Shown: positions 45,836-57,284 of the stretch, in pieces
Layout: every line of letters begins with the position of its first letter
Numbering within the stretch: position 1 is the stretch's first letter
Assembly (NCBI GenBank): GCA_013215385.1
Contig: JABSOY010000002.1
Location: forward strand, 98,981 to 162,980
DNA from: Colwellia sp.
GTDB lineage: Bacteria > Pseudomonadota > Gammaproteobacteria > Enterobacterales > Alteromonadaceae
Length of the DNA stretch: 64,000 bases
Reading direction: 5' to 3'
Notes under the pieces: generated by a model
Told to the model about the DNA's origin: nothing
Databases searched by the model: none
The model's input: only the letters and a program-made list of their open reading frames with translations
Made by a program: the position numbers and the translations under genes

Positions 45836-46972
45836 TTAATCAGTAGTATTTGTTAGCTTTTGACGATACTGAGTAGGGCTCAGTCCCGTGGTTTGTTTAA
45901 AAACCGCGTTGAAAGTACTTTTTGAAGAAAAACCAGCGGTCATCGCTAGGTCTAATATTTTAGCTGTTTGTTGTTGCGCTAACATTTCACGTACGTAATT
46001 TACTCGGTAATCATTAATGAATTGGTAAAAGTTTTTACCTTGGTGCTGGTTGAGCGCTTCAGATAGGTGATGAGTGCTGACGCCAATCAATTGGGCTAAA
46101 CGTAGCAAATTTAATTGACTATCTTTGTAGGCATGTTCTTCATCCATAAATTGCTTAACGCGGGTGGAAATACTCTCTCTGGTACTGCTATCAAGTAATC
46201 CTGCAGCTGAACTGTTGGTTTGAGCATTATTGGTTTGCGTGTCTTGAATAGATGCGGAAATTTCTTCGATTTTATTAATCTTGAATAACTTTGGATTGCG
46301 CCACTGCGCTAAAGCGACCCCATAAATTAGAAAAATAATGACGAGATCACTGATCACAGAAAGAAAGTAGAGTGTTTCAGAAGATGAGACCAGCTTAAAA
46401 GACCAGACACTGAGCGTGAGTATCAATAAAATCCAGATCCAACGAAAAATTTCAGGGTTGAAGTCGGCTAAGTTATTTTTTGCTGCTCGCTGGTATTTTC
46501 TGACCATTTGAAAGCTAAAACCTAAATAGATGAAGGCCTGAGAATAGATGATCCATTGGCTTAACTGCAATGAAGAATTATTATCAGCCGGTGCTGTCGC
46601 CCAGGAGAGTTTTATTTCTGCAGCAGTAAATAAATCATCGATGTTGAGTAAATAGCACGCAAGCACAGGCAGCACATGAAGAATATCAGCAGATGAGAAA
46701 CTTCGGTCTGTTATTGCTTGTCGGCAGTATAAATATAAAAGGGCACCAAAGCTGGCGGGTAAATATACATTCCAGCCAATAAAAAAGGAGAAAATATTAA
46801 GAGAGGTTTGTACATTGACTAATATGCCAAGGAAAAATAGCCCGAGAAACAAACACCAGACTCCTAGTATTTTATTGGCTTTGGTATTGTCACTGCCGAT
46901 AGTCAGTAAACAAAAAAGCAGAATTCCATGGAAACCGCCAATGGCAAAGAGATGTTGTAATATAATAGGCAT
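45836..46972 (-). CDS. Membrane AraC-family transcriptional regulator
   Basis: A 378-residue protein with seven hydrophobic N-terminal segments (about 1-235; FAIGGFHGILLFCLLTIG and IWILLILTLSVWSF among them) and a C-terminal AraC/HTH_18 DNA-binding domain (about 280-375). The latter has the signature LAMTAGFSSKSTFNAVFKQTTG, followed by LSPTQYRQKL. This architecture, a membrane sensor fused to an AraC domain, is common in Alteromonadales. The adjacent hydrolase gene is a likely target. Confidence 0.92.
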   Translation of the reverse strand: MPIILQHLFAIGGFHGILLFCLLTIGSDNTKANKILGVWCLFLGLFFLGILVNVQTSLNIFSFFIGWNVYLPASFGALLYLYCRQAITDRSFSSADILHVLPVLACYLLNIDDLFTAAEIKLSWATAPADNNSSLQLSQWIIYSQAFIYLGFSFQMVRKYQRAAKNNLADFNPEIFRWIWILLILTLSVWSFKLVSSSETLYFLSVISDLVIIFLIYGVALAQWRNPKLFKINKIEEISASIQDTQTNNAQTNSSAAGLLDSSTRESISTRVKQFMDEEHAYKDSQLNLLRLAQLIGVSTHHLSEALNQHQGKNFYQFINDYRVNYVREMLAQQQTAKILDLAMTAGFSSKSTFNAVFKQTTGLSPTQYRQKLTNTTD

Positions 46973-47027
46973 ATAATTTTTTCTACTGACCTTAATAAGC
47001 GATAACCAGATAGGAATGTTTATCTAT

Positions 47028-47272
47028 CTATTGACCAAAAGGGTGGGTTTTTGACAAAAGCACTAACTCATCTCTTACACCCGCCAGTTGTTTTGCATAG
47101 ATAATTAAACTTTTTAAGCCGATAAGCAAGCGAGACTGTACTTGGTTAAACCTTGATTCAAATTCTGCATCACATTGACACGCTAAAAACTCGGCTACAT
47201 TTTATTTAAAATATGAGTTTGCAAATATTGTGCAACGGCATTGCTTTGCGAATAGTCAAAGGATATAAATTA
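47028..47272 (-). pseudogene. Possible frameshifted gene remnant, unassigned
   Basis: Between the AraC gene and the second MCP gene the minus strand shows two open pieces in different frames that read on from one another: FDYSQSNAVAQYLQTHILN, then (after a frame change near 47205) VAEFLACQCDAEFESRFNQV and LLIGLKSLIIYAKQLAG, ending at TAG 47028. Together they make about 80 coding-like residues without a clean start. No family recognised. Confidence 0.4.
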
Positions 47273-47330
47273 TCGTAACAGTAATTATAGTGATAGAAGT
47301 GTCTTTTTTTATTAGCGTTAAGTATACATA

Positions 47331-49358
47331 CTAGAGCTTAAATCGTTCTACGGAGCTAGTTAGCGATCGCGCTAAGTTATTTACATCTTCGCTTCTTTGA
47401 TGCATGTTGCTTGCTTGGGAGGCATTCTTTTTGGCGGCATCGACCGTTTCATTCATCGTTGTTTCAATATTCTCACTATAAACCAGCTGTTCTTGCGCTG
47501 CTGTAGTAATACTTTTGCTCATCGAGTCAATGGCTTTCAAGGTCTCTTCAATTTGTTTGATCGCGTTACTTAATTGCTGGCTTTGTGCCACACATTCGCT
47601 TGCTTGGCTTTGCCCTTCAGATATTGCGGTAACCGCAATTGAAGTATCTTTTTGTAGATTATTAATCATCACCTGTATCTCTGCGGTCGACGCTTGAGTA
47701 CGAGAAGCTAGCGATCTCACCTCGTCAGCAACCACGGAAAATCCACGCCCTTGTTCACCGGCTCGAGCGGCTTCAATCGCTGCGTTTAAAGCAAGTAAAT
47801 TTGTTTGCTCAGCGATACCACCAATAGTATCTAAAATACTACCTATGCTTTTGCTATGCGCGCTAAGTAAGTCCATAACGGTTACTGATTCACTTAATCG
47901 TGATGATAATTGCTCAATTCGCTGGTTATTTTCGTTGGCAATAGTATTAATATCTTGGCTACGTTGTGATGCTTCGGTGACATGAGTTGCGGTAATGTCT
48001 GCTTCATCTTTTACCCGATTTGAACTGGCAAACATTTGCTCGGCAAGTTGCTTAACATTGTCGATACGCACTATTTGTTGACTTGCTGACTCTGCAATAA
48101 ATAAGCTTTGCTTATTGGTTAAACTTGCTGATTCATCTAGGGAGTGGGCATCGCTATTAATAGCGTTAAGTAATTGGGTTAAATCATCGGAAAGTTTATT
48201 AATATTAGTAATAAGTACGCCAAATTCATCATTACTACGTTTTTTCAAGCGCTTAGATAAATCACCACTGGCAATTCTTGCTAACGCTTTATTCACTGCG
48301 CGTAGTGGGCCGATCATCGCTTTAGTGGTGATGTAAGAAATAAAGCTGGCCATAACAATAAAAATTAATGCTAAGACAATCGCTAACGATTTACCCGTTT
48401 GAATTTCATCTTGTGCATTACGCTGGAAACTAACAAAACGTTTATTAGCTAGAGCGACTAATTCATCCAGTTTTCCATAACTTAAATTAAAAGACTCGTC
48501 CGCTGAAAAATACGCTTTTTCTGCCTGCTCACTTAACGTTATGGTTTGTCGTTGTAATTTATAAAGGCGACCAGGCTGATCTAGCGATTGTTGGACCAGA
48601 GTAAAATTATTTTTGAAGTCATCGAGTAACTCTTTTGCATTTAACGGCGCCGATTGCCTTACTAAATAAGTAAGGTTGGTAACAATGTTATTTAATAAGA
48701 ACACCATTTCTTCTTGGTGTTTGTTTACCAGGTCAGTTTTTTCCGTACGCTTAAGTTCCGACATAGTATTACCTAGCGTATAAAGGGCATCATCAATACG
48801 GGAACCGGTACCAATGACTTCATCAAGTAGTTTTTCTTGTCCTGGTGCCTCAATAATTTCTAAATCAAGCATACTTGAACTGGCTTGGAAGCGGGCATCT
48901 TCAAAAATTTGATAATTAATTTGGAAGGCTTGTATGGCTTGTTGATGGTCTATTTTAGCGGTAAACATGCTTTGAATTTGCAATAAATACTGCTGATATT
49001 GACTTTGTGCTTGCTTAAGTGCTGATTTCATTTGAGCGTGGTCGGTTACTTTCAACAACAACAATTGCCCGGTTTCACTGTAATCACTTTGTAACTGATT
49101 AAAGTGTTGTAAGCTTTCTTTTAGTTCATTGATATCGGTTTGGGTATAGGCAACCGCGGCTTGCTTCATCATTTTTAATAGTTGAACTTGCAGGGCAACA
49201 CTGTGTTTTTGTACCGGAACGGCTAACGTTTCAACGTTATTATTGGCATCGGAAATTTTGTTTAAAGAGTGATAGAAAAAACTACTCGCTGTCAGTAACA
49301 ATAATCCAATGGCGGTAAAGCCAAAAATAATTTTTTGTTTTATTGTGAGATTCAGCAT
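47331..49358 (-). CDS. Methyl-accepting chemotaxis protein
   Basis: A 675-residue chemoreceptor. Membrane helix 1 is about 9-28 ([19 protein letters not shown]), helix 2 about 325-345 ([20 protein letters not shown]), with a long helical periplasmic sensor between. HAMP domain [22 protein letters not shown] follows, and the signalling tip [27 protein letters not shown] is intact. No CheR-binding tail. It is a separate receptor from the one at 19743, with little similarity in the sensor part, so it senses something different. Confidence 0.95.
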   Translation of the reverse strand: MLNLTIKQKIIFGFTAIGLLLLTASSFFYHSLNKISDANNNVETLAVPVQKHSVALQVQLLKMMKQAAVAYTQTDINELKESLQHFNQLQSDYSETGQLLLLKVTDHAQMKSALKQAQSQYQQYLLQIQSMFTAKIDHQQAIQAFQINYQIFEDARFQASSSMLDLEIIEAPGQEKLLDEVIGTGSRIDDALYTLGNTMSELKRTEKTDLVNKHQEEMVFLLNNIVTNLTYLVRQSAPLNAKELLDDFKNNFTLVQQSLDQPGRLYKLQRQTITLSEQAEKAYFSADESFNLSYGKLDELVALANKRFVSFQRNAQDEIQTGKSLAIVLALIFIVMASFISYITTKAMIGPLRAVNKALARIASGDLSKRLKKRSNDEFGVLITNINKLSDDLTQLLNAINSDAHSLDESASLTNKQSLFIAESASQQIVRIDNVKQLAEQMFASSNRVKDEADITATHVTEASQRSQDINTIANENNQRIEQLSSRLSESVTVMDLLSAHSKSIGSILDTIGGIAEQTNLLALNAAIEAARAGEQGRGFSVVADEVRSLASRTQASTAEIQVMINNLQKDTSIAVTAISEGQSQASECVAQSQQLSNAIKQIEETLKAIDSMSKSITTAAQEQLVYSENIETTMNETVDAAKKNASQASNMHQRSEDVNNLARSLTSSVERFKL

Positions 49359-49607
49359 TAAGTGGAGCCTTTTGTTAATTGCTTACTGTTTAATTGTAAT
49401 CCTATATTGGCTTAACGTAATATTTTGTTTATCAAATATTTTTTTCGATAAACAATCATCATGTAAAAAGCAATGATAATTAAATAGTTAGCTTTTAATA
49501 AGTTCGGAGTCCACTTCCTTATGATATTGACAATATCACGATAAGGTTATTTGCTCAATGGTGGTCTGACCACGAAAGGGCTGGTGAAATTATATGCAAA
49601 AAATAAA

Positions 49608-49636
49608 AAAGGTCAGTTGATAATGAACTGACCTTT
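49608..49636 (-). terminator. Rho-independent terminator of the prolyl oligopeptidase gene
   Basis: AAAGGTCAGTT-GATAATG-AACTGACCTTT; on the minus strand the stem is followed by TTTTTTATTTTTT. It starts about 30 bp past the stop of the peptidase gene. Confidence 0.9.
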
Positions 49637-49667
49637 CATAATTAGTGCTCAAAATTCAAAACAGGGG

Positions 49668-51815
49668 TTATGAATCGTTAGGTAATTTTTTAAAACCCAT
49701 GTTGAACAATGTAAAACCATAAATATCAGCATACTGTTCAACAGTTTTTGATACCGGTGTGCCCGCACCGTGGCCAGCATTCGTTTCAATGCGAATTAAG
49801 GTCGGTAATTTCCCTGCTTGTTTAGCTTGTAATTCAGCGGCAAACTTAAATGAATGAGCGGGTACCACACGATCGTCATGATCACCCGTTGTTACCATAG
49901 TCGCAGGATATTTAACGCCAGCTTTAACATTATGTACAGGAGAGTATGCTTGCAAGTACTTAAACATTTCTTCACTTTGCTCTGCAGTACCATAATCGTA
50001 TGCCCAACCAGCACCAGCGGTGAAGGTGTGGTAGCGCAACATATCCAATACACCAACAGCGGGTAAAGCAACGCGCATTAAATCAGGACGTTGTGTCATG
50101 ACTGCACCCACTAATAAACCACCGTTAGAGCCACCATTAATCGCTAAGTAATTCGATGACGTGTAGTTTTTCTCAATCAAGTATTCGCCAGCTGCGATGA
50201 AATCATCAAATACATTTTGTTTATGTAATTGAGTTCCGGCATCATGCCATTTTTTTCCGTATTCTCCGCCACCACGTAAGTTGGCGACTGCATAAATACC
50301 ACCTTGCTCTAACCAAACGGCACGAGTGACACTAAATGTTGGTGTTAAACTAACGTTGAAACCACCGTAGCCATATAAAATTGTTGGATTTTTACCATTC
50401 AGTTCAATCCCTTTTTTATAGGTGATAATCATAGGTATTTTAGTACCATCTTTCGAAGGATAGAAAACTTGTTTTGATTCATAGTCATCGCTATTAAAGT
50501 TAGCGCCTGACTTACGATAAATTTCGGTTTTCCCTTTTTCGACATCAAAAGTGTAAGTCGTTGAAGGTGTTTTATAGTTAGTAAAGGTGTAATAAAGTTT
50601 CTTAGTATCTTTTTTACCTGATAACGAGCTGGCGCTACCAACACCGGGTAATGCTATTTCTCTTACCGCTTTACCTTGATAATCATATTGGTACACTTTT
50701 GAAATGGCATCGACCATATATTCGGTAAAGAAGTAGCCACCACCTGTTGAAGCTGACAATACATTGTTTGTTTCGGCGATGAAATCAACCCAGTTTTCAG
50801 GGGTTGGTTGTGCGGCATCTACGGTGACAATTTTTTTATTAGGAGCGTTTAAATTGGTCACTAAAAACAATTTACTGCCTTCATTCTCTATTACGTAGGT
50901 ATCTGAATCGGTATGACCAACAATAGTAACCAATGGGCTGTTTTCTTTGGTTAAGTCTTTAATGAATAGACGATTACCTGAGGTAGAAACTGAACCAGAA
51001 ATCAGTAAGTAATGATTATCTTCAGTGACTGAACCACCGACATAACGATGTTTCTCTTCGTCTGTAGCGCCAAAAATAACTTTATCGGTACTTTGTGCTG
51101 TACCTAAGGTGTGATAGTAGAGTTTGTGTTGATCGGTTTTAGCAGACAACTCACTGCCTTCAGGCTTGTCGTAACTTGAGTAATAAAACCCTTCATTTTT
51201 ATACCATGAGATCCCTGAAAACTTTACATCTATTAATGTGTCTTCTAATATTTTTTTACTTTCGGCATCAATGATAATAATTTTTCGCCAGTCACTGCCA
51301 CCTTCAGAAATTGAATAAGCCGCTATTTTACCGTCTTTGGTAAAACTTAACTGTGATAGGGATGTAGTGCCATCTTCACTAAATTTATTTGGGTCTAAAA
51401 AAACTTCTGCAGCTTGTCCATCTTTTTGACGGTAAACGACGTACTGGTTTTGCAAGCCATCATTTTTATAGAAGTAGTTATAATCACCTCTTTTAAAAGG
51501 AGCGCCAATTTTCTCATAGTTCCATAGTGTTTCTAAACGCTCTTTCAATTTTGCGCGGTAAGGAATTTGTGATAAATAATCAAAGGTTAATGAATTCTGC
51601 TTTTTAACCCAATTACTTGTTTCTTCACTTCTATCATCTTCAAGCCAGCGATAAGGATCGGCAACATCATGGCCAAAGTAGTTATCAACAACAGTACCTT
51701 TACTACTACTTGGGTAATCTGGAGAAATGGCTGTAGCGCTTCTGTCTGACGTGATGTTACTTCCTGAACATGCGACTAGGGCACTACATACTAATATTGC
51801 GATAGTTTTTTTCAT
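49668..51815 (-). CDS. Prolyl oligopeptidase (S9A), lipoprotein
   Basis: A 715-residue serine peptidase from the ATG at 51815. The signal sequence [12 protein letters not shown] is a lipobox (Cys about 16), so the enzyme is anchored to the outside of a membrane. The N-terminal beta-propeller covers about 90-450. The hydrolase domain has the nucleophile [11 protein letters not shown], the acid DHDDRVVP and the base AGHGAG. It cleaves prolyl peptides up to about 30 residues. An upstream in-frame ATG would add 35 residues without a signal peptide and is not chosen. It ends at a clear terminator. Confidence 0.94.
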   Translation of the reverse strand: MKKTIAILVCSALVACSGSNITSDRSATAISPDYPSSSKGTVVDNYFGHDVADPYRWLEDDRSEETSNWVKKQNSLTFDYLSQIPYRAKLKERLETLWNYEKIGAPFKRGDYNYFYKNDGLQNQYVVYRQKDGQAAEVFLDPNKFSEDGTTSLSQLSFTKDGKIAAYSISEGGSDWRKIIIIDAESKKILEDTLIDVKFSGISWYKNEGFYYSSYDKPEGSELSAKTDQHKLYYHTLGTAQSTDKVIFGATDEEKHRYVGGSVTEDNHYLLISGSVSTSGNRLFIKDLTKENSPLVTIVGHTDSDTYVIENEGSKLFLVTNLNAPNKKIVTVDAAQPTPENWVDFIAETNNVLSASTGGGYFFTEYMVDAISKVYQYDYQGKAVREIALPGVGSASSLSGKKDTKKLYYTFTNYKTPSTTYTFDVEKGKTEIYRKSGANFNSDDYESKQVFYPSKDGTKIPMIITYKKGIELNGKNPTILYGYGGFNVSLTPTFSVTRAVWLEQGGIYAVANLRGGGEYGKKWHDAGTQLHKQNVFDDFIAAGEYLIEKNYTSSNYLAINGGSNGGLLVGAVMTQRPDLMRVALPAVGVLDMLRYHTFTAGAGWAYDYGTAEQSEEMFKYLQAYSPVHNVKAGVKYPATMVTTGDHDDRVVPAHSFKFAAELQAKQAGKLPTLIRIETNAGHGAGTPVSKTVEQYADIYGFTLFNMGFKKLPNDS

Positions 51816-52032
51816 AGGAGTCTCGGTTGGTTTGTTGGTATTTTGCAAACGCAGTGTAACAAATATGCAATTAGTTGGAATATAAATGAGATGAGCCCCT
51901 GTTTGCTGAGTTAAGTTCATATGTAAATAGCAGCGCTATAAAAATGAATTTATCTTGTTCATTGTCGTAAAAGGTATTTCTGACTATTAAGTCGGCAGAT
52001 AGTTCGATAGAATGGCGAGGTAAAAATTATTA

Positions 52033-52389
52033 GTGGAATTAAGCTTGAAGTCGAGTCTGAAAATAATTTATGGGTTAATAATCTTGATTGCTTTGCAGTC
52101 GGTATTGTCGATCGATAAATATCACCTTGACGCTGATAATCATACCGAGCTGACTACGCACAGTATTCAAGATAGTGCTGATGTTTTAACACAACTATCA
52201 ACTTCGGAAAGTGAAGACTTGCACGAGCTTGATTGTCATAAAGGTCATTGTCATCACGCTAGTACGGTTTATCTCGCGCTCAATAGTAATAATATTATTA
52301 TTGATGTAGGTAATGCGAAAGTCAGCCAAATTACTTTTGCGAAAAATTCCCCTCTAATCAGTCCAGACCTACGCCCCCCTATTGTATAA
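52033..52389 (+). CDS. Small His-rich exported protein before metal efflux genes
   Basis: A 118-residue protein from a GTG start. It has a hydrophobic N-terminal segment (IIYGLIILIALQSVLS), then a His/Asp/Glu-rich mature part including LHELDCHKGHCHHA, which has two Cys and several His in a run suitable for binding a heavy metal. It lies about 145 bp upstream of an RND efflux pair of the metal type on the same strand, and is probably coregulated. No family name recognised. Confidence 0.65.
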   Translation: MELSLKSSLKIIYGLIILIALQSVLSIDKYHLDADNHTELTTHSIQDSADVLTQLSTSESEDLHELDCHKGHCHHASTVYLALNSNNIIIDVGNAKVSQITFAKNSPLISPDLRPPIV

Positions 52390-52533
52390 CGCTGTTATTT
52401 TAATCTTTAAAATTTAGCTAATTTAGCTCGAACCTCTTTTTTGTTCGAGTGAATTTGCCTTGTTCTATTTTATTAATCTATAAATAAAATGCATTTTTAT
52501 CTGTGCTTGTTTGTAGAAAAGAGCCTATACATT

Positions 52534-53655
52534 ATGAAAAAATTATTCATTGTTTCACCCCTAATTTCGATCATTTTATCTGTATCATTAAGTTTCCCTA
52601 CCTTTGCTGAAGAAGATCATCAGCAAGAAATTCACTTAACGGATATACAACTCCAACAAGCTGATATTAAAGTTGCAACGATTCACAAGCAGGCGATGTC
52701 GTCACCTTTTTATGCGCCGGGAGAAATAAAAGCCAACGGTTACACCAGTTATTATGTTTCACCACGTGTCGAGTCGGTTGTTTTAAAACGTCATGCTATT
52801 TTGGGCGAGCGTGTAGAAATAGGGCAACCACTGGTTACTTTATTCAGTGAAGATGTTGCTCAAGCGCAAGCGAATTATCGTATTGCTTATGCCGACTGGC
52901 AGCGAGTTAAGGATCTAACCTCTGATACGGTCAGCGATAAACAAAAATTAACCGTTCAAACTCAATACATTGCCGCGATGAGTCGTTTAAAAGCTTATGG
53001 CTTAACGGATGAGGCGATTGTATTTTTAAGAAAAAATAATAACGCTTTATTAGGCGAATATACCCTAACCGCAATTCGAGAAGGTGCCGTACTTTCTGAT
53101 GATTTTCATCAAGGTCAGCGTGTTGGCGCAGGTATTACCATTATGGTGTTAACAAACGAAAGCCAGCTATGGGTTGAAGCTAGATTACCACCAACGCAAA
53201 ACATTAATTTACCGGCAGGTACGGTTGCACAAATTATGCTTGCGGACCAAAAATATCAAGCAAAAGTTATTCAGTCTGCACATACCATAGATGTAAAAAC
53301 ACGCACCAGAATTGTCCGCTTACTTGTTGATAATCCAGAAGATAAATTACACGCTGGCATGTTTGTCGATGTGACTTTTTCGAATGCACTAGCTGAGCCG
53401 GTTATCGCTGTACCACAAAATGCATTGATTCGAGGTGCTGATGGTGACTGGCAAGTATTTATTGAACATGAAGCCGGAGAGTTTCAAGCCCTAGAAGTTG
53501 AATTAGGACAAGTATTAGTTACTCAAAATAATAATGAGAACATCAGTTATCAAGAAGTTTTTGGTTTAGCAGCAGGAACAAAAGTTGTTATTAACGGGGC
53601 ATTTTTTATCGCCTCGCAAGCGGCGAAATCAGGTTTTTCAGCACATAACCATTAA
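52534..53655 (+). CDS. RND efflux periplasmic adaptor (CusB/CzcB-like)
   Basis: A 373-residue membrane-fusion protein from the ATG at 52534; a longer start 45 bp upstream is unlikely because the signal peptide (LISIILSVSLSFPTFAEE) begins here. It has the beta-barrel/lipoyl/hairpin layout: YVSPRVESVVLKRHAILGERVEIGQPLVTLFSEDVAQAQANY (split lipoyl and hairpin), then AGTVAQIMLADQKYQAKV and LVDNPEDKLHAGMFVDV. It connects the inner-membrane pump to an outer-membrane channel. The transporter gene follows after 29 bp. Confidence 0.92.
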   Translation: MKKLFIVSPLISIILSVSLSFPTFAEEDHQQEIHLTDIQLQQADIKVATIHKQAMSSPFYAPGEIKANGYTSYYVSPRVESVVLKRHAILGERVEIGQPLVTLFSEDVAQAQANYRIAYADWQRVKDLTSDTVSDKQKLTVQTQYIAAMSRLKAYGLTDEAIVFLRKNNNALLGEYTLTAIREGAVLSDDFHQGQRVGAGITIMVLTNESQLWVEARLPPTQNINLPAGTVAQIMLADQKYQAKVIQSAHTIDVKTRTRIVRLLVDNPEDKLHAGMFVDVTFSNALAEPVIAVPQNALIRGADGDWQVFIEHEAGEFQALEVELGQVLVTQNNNENISYQEVFGLAAGTKVVINGAFFIASQAAKSGFSAHNH

Positions 53656-53684
53656 TCAATAATCATTAAAAGTAGGAGTTTATT

Positions 53685-56600
53685 ATGTTGAATCGTTTGA
53701 TCCATCAAGCTATAACACAACGCCTTTTATTGGTGATTTTATTACTGGTTGTTGCTGTAAGTAGTGTCTTTGTTTTACCCAAATTAAATTTAGATGCTTT
53801 TCCCGATGTCACTAATGTACAAGTGGCGATAAATACCGAAGCCCCCGGCTTAGCCGCAGAAGAGGTCGAACAGTTAATTACTTTTCCTATTGAGGCCTTA
53901 ATGTACGCATTGCCCGATGTAGAACAAGTACGGTCAATTTCAAAAACTGGCTTGTCGGTCATAACCGTTGTGTTTAAGGAAGGTACTGACATTTATTTTG
54001 CTCGCCAGTTAGCTTTTGAACGTTTACAAAGTGCCAAAGAGCTTATTCCACAAGGAGCTGGTGTGCCCGAAATAGGGCCAAATACTTCTGGGTTAGGCCA
54101 AGTATATCAATATTTATTATCAGCAGAGCCTGATTCAGGCTATGACAGCGTTGCACTGAGAAGTTTGAATGATTGGTTAGTTAAATTGATGTTGATGCCG
54201 GTAGATGGGGTAACCGAAGTCTTATCATTTGGCGGTGCGGTTAAACAATATCAAGTGAATATTAATCCGAATCGTTTATTGGCTTATGAGGTTGACCAAC
54301 AAACGGTGATGAAGGCGTTAGAAGGTAATAATCAAAATGCCGGTGGCTGGTTTCTAGAGCGTGGCCAAGAGCAATTAGTTATTCGAGGTATGGGCTGGAT
54401 AGCGTCTGGTGAAGATGGCATCAAGCAACTAAAGCAAATCCCGATAAAAACGATTGACGGTACGGTAGTGACCGTTAGTGATGTTGCTAGCGTTTCCATG
54501 GGAGAAGAAATTCGACAAGGCGCAGTAACCATGTCTAACCGACTGGAATCAGGTGAAATTATTCAACGAGGTGAAGTTGTTACCGGCATAGTATTAAAAC
54601 GTATGGGCGCGAATACAAAAACGACTATCGATAGCATTAATGCTAGAGAAGAAATGATTAATCAAGCGTTACCTGAAGGCGTGTCGTTTTCGGTAATATA
54701 TGATCAAGCCGATCTAATTGAGCAAGCGGTCGATACCGTTATTAATGCATTACTGCTCGCTTTTATTTTTATCGTTGTCGTATTAGCTTTGTTTTTACTT
54801 AATCTCAGTGCCACGGCACTCGTTTTATTGTCGATTCCTATTGCTATTGGCATTGCTTTAATGATCATGGCATGGCTTGGTTTGTCAGCTAATTTAATGT
54901 CGCTAGGTGGTTTAGCCGTTGCCATTGGTATGTTGGTCGATGGCTCGGTGGTCATGGTAGAAAATATCATTCAGCGCTTGAGTGAAAAACAGGCACAGCA
55001 AAAAAGTAATCTCAATGAAGCCTCGATCATCAAAACAATTCAAGACGCGGCTCAACAAGTTGCTCGGCCAGTTTTTTTTGCCACCGCCATTATCTTAGTG
55101 GTGTTTATGCCATTGTTTAGTTTTTCAGGTGTTGAAGCGAAATTATTTCAACCTATGGCCGTGAGCATTATGATCGCTATTGTATGTGCACTGATTGTGG
55201 CGTTGTTTTTTGTTCCTGCGCTGGCGGTAATAGTTTTTAAGAAAGGTATAAAGGTGAGAAAAAACCTGCCACTTAATTACCTTGAACAGCTATATCAAGC
55301 TTCATTAACGTGGACATTATCGCACAGTAAGTGGCTAATGCTGGTGACCCTTTCGCTGTTAGCGTTGGCTATAAATACCGTGCCGAAAATAGGGACAGAA
55401 TTCGTCCCTGAGTTAGAAGAGGGCACTATTAATATTAGGGTAACTTTAGCGCCTTCATCGAGTTTGGCTACAGCTTTATCGGTAGCACCGAAACTAGAAA
55501 AAATATTGCTAGAATTTCCTGAAGTCAATTATGCACTCAGTCGTATTGGTCGTCCTGAATTGGGTGGTGATCCAGAACCTGTTAATAACATAGAAATATA
55601 TGTTGGCTTACGTGACAAACAATATTGGACAAGCGCAAATAACCGTATTGATTTACAAATATTAATGGAAGCTAAGCTTGAGCAGTTCCCTGGTTTATTG
55701 TTTAATTTTTCACAACCCATAGCAACACGGGTTGATGAGTTACTGTCTGGGGTTAAGGCGCAATTAGCGATTAAGTTGTTTGGTAGCGACTTAGCTGTGT
55801 TAGCGGAAAAAGGCCAACAAATAGCACAAGCTATTAAGCAGGTTGCTGGTGCAAAAGATGTCGCTTTAGAGCAGATAGTGGGTGAAGCACAGCTGGTCAT
55901 AAAGCCCAATCGTCAGCAATTATCACGATATGGATTAGCCGTCGCTGATTTAATGTCGGTAGTACGTGATGGTCTGGGCGGTGCCAGTGCTGGGCAAATA
56001 ATACAAGGCAATGAGCGTTACGATATTTATGTGCGTTACGACAAGAAATTTCGTCAAGATATCAGTGCTATCAAAGATATTCGGCTGTTATCGCCATCGG
56101 GAGCTTGGGTGCGGTTGGCTGATATTGCTAGTGTTGCCATCGAGTCAGGACCACCACAAATACGTCGAGACGATGTTCAGCGTCGTGTCGTTATTCAAGC
56201 CAATGTGCAAGGCCGAGATATGGGCAGTGTTGTGGCAGAAATTCGCCAAACAATTGCTGAAAAGGTTAATTTACCGGCAGGGTACTCTATTGTTATTGGT
56301 GGGCAATATGAAAGCCAGCAACGAGCGCAGCAAACCCTAATGTTAGTTATTCCGTTGTCGTTAGCATTGATAGCTTTATTGTTATTTTTTGCTTTTGGCT
56401 CGATAGGTCAAGTGGTCCTTATTTTATGTAACGTACCCTTGGCTGTTATTGGTGGAATTTTCGCTCTGTATTTTTCAGATCAATACTTGTCGGTACCTAG
56501 TGCCGTCGGTTTTATTACTTTGTTCGGTGTCGCGGTCTTAAATGGCGTGGTTATGGTGGAAAATTTTAATGAACGCGTTAAACAAGGAGTGTTATTAACA

Positions 56601-56825
56601 GAAGCGGTGATTAAAGGTGCAAGCTCGCGTTTACGCCCGGTATTAATGACGGCTCTTACCTCTGCACTAGGTTTGATCCCCATGTTAATGTCTGACGGTA
56701 TTGGCGCTGAAATACAGAAGCCTTTAGCAACCGTCATCGTTGGTGGTTTAGTTACCGCGACCTTGTTGACCTTGTTTGTACTGCCTACTTTGTATTTAAA
56801 GTTCGCTAAAGGTAAAGAAAAGTGA
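53685..56825 (+). CDS. Heavy-metal RND efflux transporter (CusA/CzcA-like)
   Basis: A 1,046-residue inner-membrane RND pump of HME type length, with 12 membrane helices in two groups (after residue 1 and about 345-540; about 880-1040). Typical features are NLDAFPDVTNVQV near the N-terminus, the TM4 motif AIGMLVDGSVVMVENI, FFATAIILVVFMPLF and GVAVLNGVVMVEN. The TM4 sequence VDGSVVMVEN is closer to CusA than to CzcA, but the metal cannot be assigned. No outer-membrane factor gene (CusC/CzcC) follows, so the pump may use a TolC elsewhere. Confidence 0.94.
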   Translation: MLNRLIHQAITQRLLLVILLLVVAVSSVFVLPKLNLDAFPDVTNVQVAINTEAPGLAAEEVEQLITFPIEALMYALPDVEQVRSISKTGLSVITVVFKEGTDIYFARQLAFERLQSAKELIPQGAGVPEIGPNTSGLGQVYQYLLSAEPDSGYDSVALRSLNDWLVKLMLMPVDGVTEVLSFGGAVKQYQVNINPNRLLAYEVDQQTVMKALEGNNQNAGGWFLERGQEQLVIRGMGWIASGEDGIKQLKQIPIKTIDGTVVTVSDVASVSMGEEIRQGAVTMSNRLESGEIIQRGEVVTGIVLKRMGANTKTTIDSINAREEMINQALPEGVSFSVIYDQADLIEQAVDTVINALLLAFIFIVVVLALFLLNLSATALVLLSIPIAIGIALMIMAWLGLSANLMSLGGLAVAIGMLVDGSVVMVENIIQRLSEKQAQQKSNLNEASIIKTIQDAAQQVARPVFFATAIILVVFMPLFSFSGVEAKLFQPMAVSIMIAIVCALIVALFFVPALAVIVFKKGIKVRKNLPLNYLEQLYQASLTWTLSHSKWLMLVTLSLLALAINTVPKIGTEFVPELEEGTINIRVTLAPSSSLATALSVAPKLEKILLEFPEVNYALSRIGRPELGGDPEPVNNIEIYVGLRDKQYWTSANNRIDLQILMEAKLEQFPGLLFNFSQPIATRVDELLSGVKAQLAIKLFGSDLAVLAEKGQQIAQAIKQVAGAKDVALEQIVGEAQLVIKPNRQQLSRYGLAVADLMSVVRDGLGGASAGQIIQGNERYDIYVRYDKKFRQDISAIKDIRLLSPSGAWVRLADIASVAIESGPPQIRRDDVQRRVVIQANVQGRDMGSVVAEIRQTIAEKVNLPAGYSIVIGGQYESQQRAQQTLMLVIPLSLALIALLLFFAFGSIGQVVLILCNVPLAVIGGIFALYFSDQYLSVPSAVGFITLFGVAVLNGVVMVENFNERVKQGVLLTEAVIKGASSRLRPVLMTALTSALGLIPMLMSDGIGAEIQKPLATVIVGGLVTATLLTLFVLPTLYLKFAKGKEK

Positions 56826-57132
56826 TTAAGGGATTTTATTAATCTAAAGGTGTAAAACGGTATAACTTTTGGCAAGTATTTTGTACAAAGGATAATTATT
56901 AACAAAGAAAAGCATGTTTTTTTTATGTTAATAATTACCCTATAAATCGCGCAAAGTCTTACCGTTATTCGCTTATGTTTTTTAGTTATTTATAGGTGTA
57001 ACATTTCTTTCAAATTAATTTAATAATTCTCTGGTAATGACAATAAATTCTGGTACTCTCTTACCTCGTTTATTTCATCAGCTCAAATAATGAACAAACA
57101 ATAAGATGCTGAAAAATAAGTGGGATAAAACT

Positions 57133-57141
57133 TTATCCACA
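57133..57141 (+). promoter_or_regulatory. DnaA box 1
   Basis: TTATCCACA, a perfect match to the E. coli high-affinity DnaA box. It lies about 243 bp before the polA ATG. In E. coli DnaA is reported to stimulate polA through boxes upstream of the gene. Confidence 0.75.
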
Positions 57142-57275
57142 TAAATAAATATAATAAGAAATATGTGAAAAAGAAGTTACAAGCTATCTTTTCTCAATAA
57201 AAACAATCTTTTATCGAAAAAAATACCGTAATGGTCGCTTGGTTGTTATGGTTTCTTTCGTTGTTTTCAACACAC

Positions 57276-57284
57276 TTATCCACA
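57276..57284 (+). promoter_or_regulatory. DnaA box 2
   Basis: TTATCCACA again, same orientation, about 100 bp before the polA start and within the expected promoter region. Confidence 0.75.

Noticed and set aside
56480-56905. A 141-codon minus-strand frame at the end of the RND pump gene
   Set aside because: It is antisense to the last membrane helices of the transporter and has no independent support.
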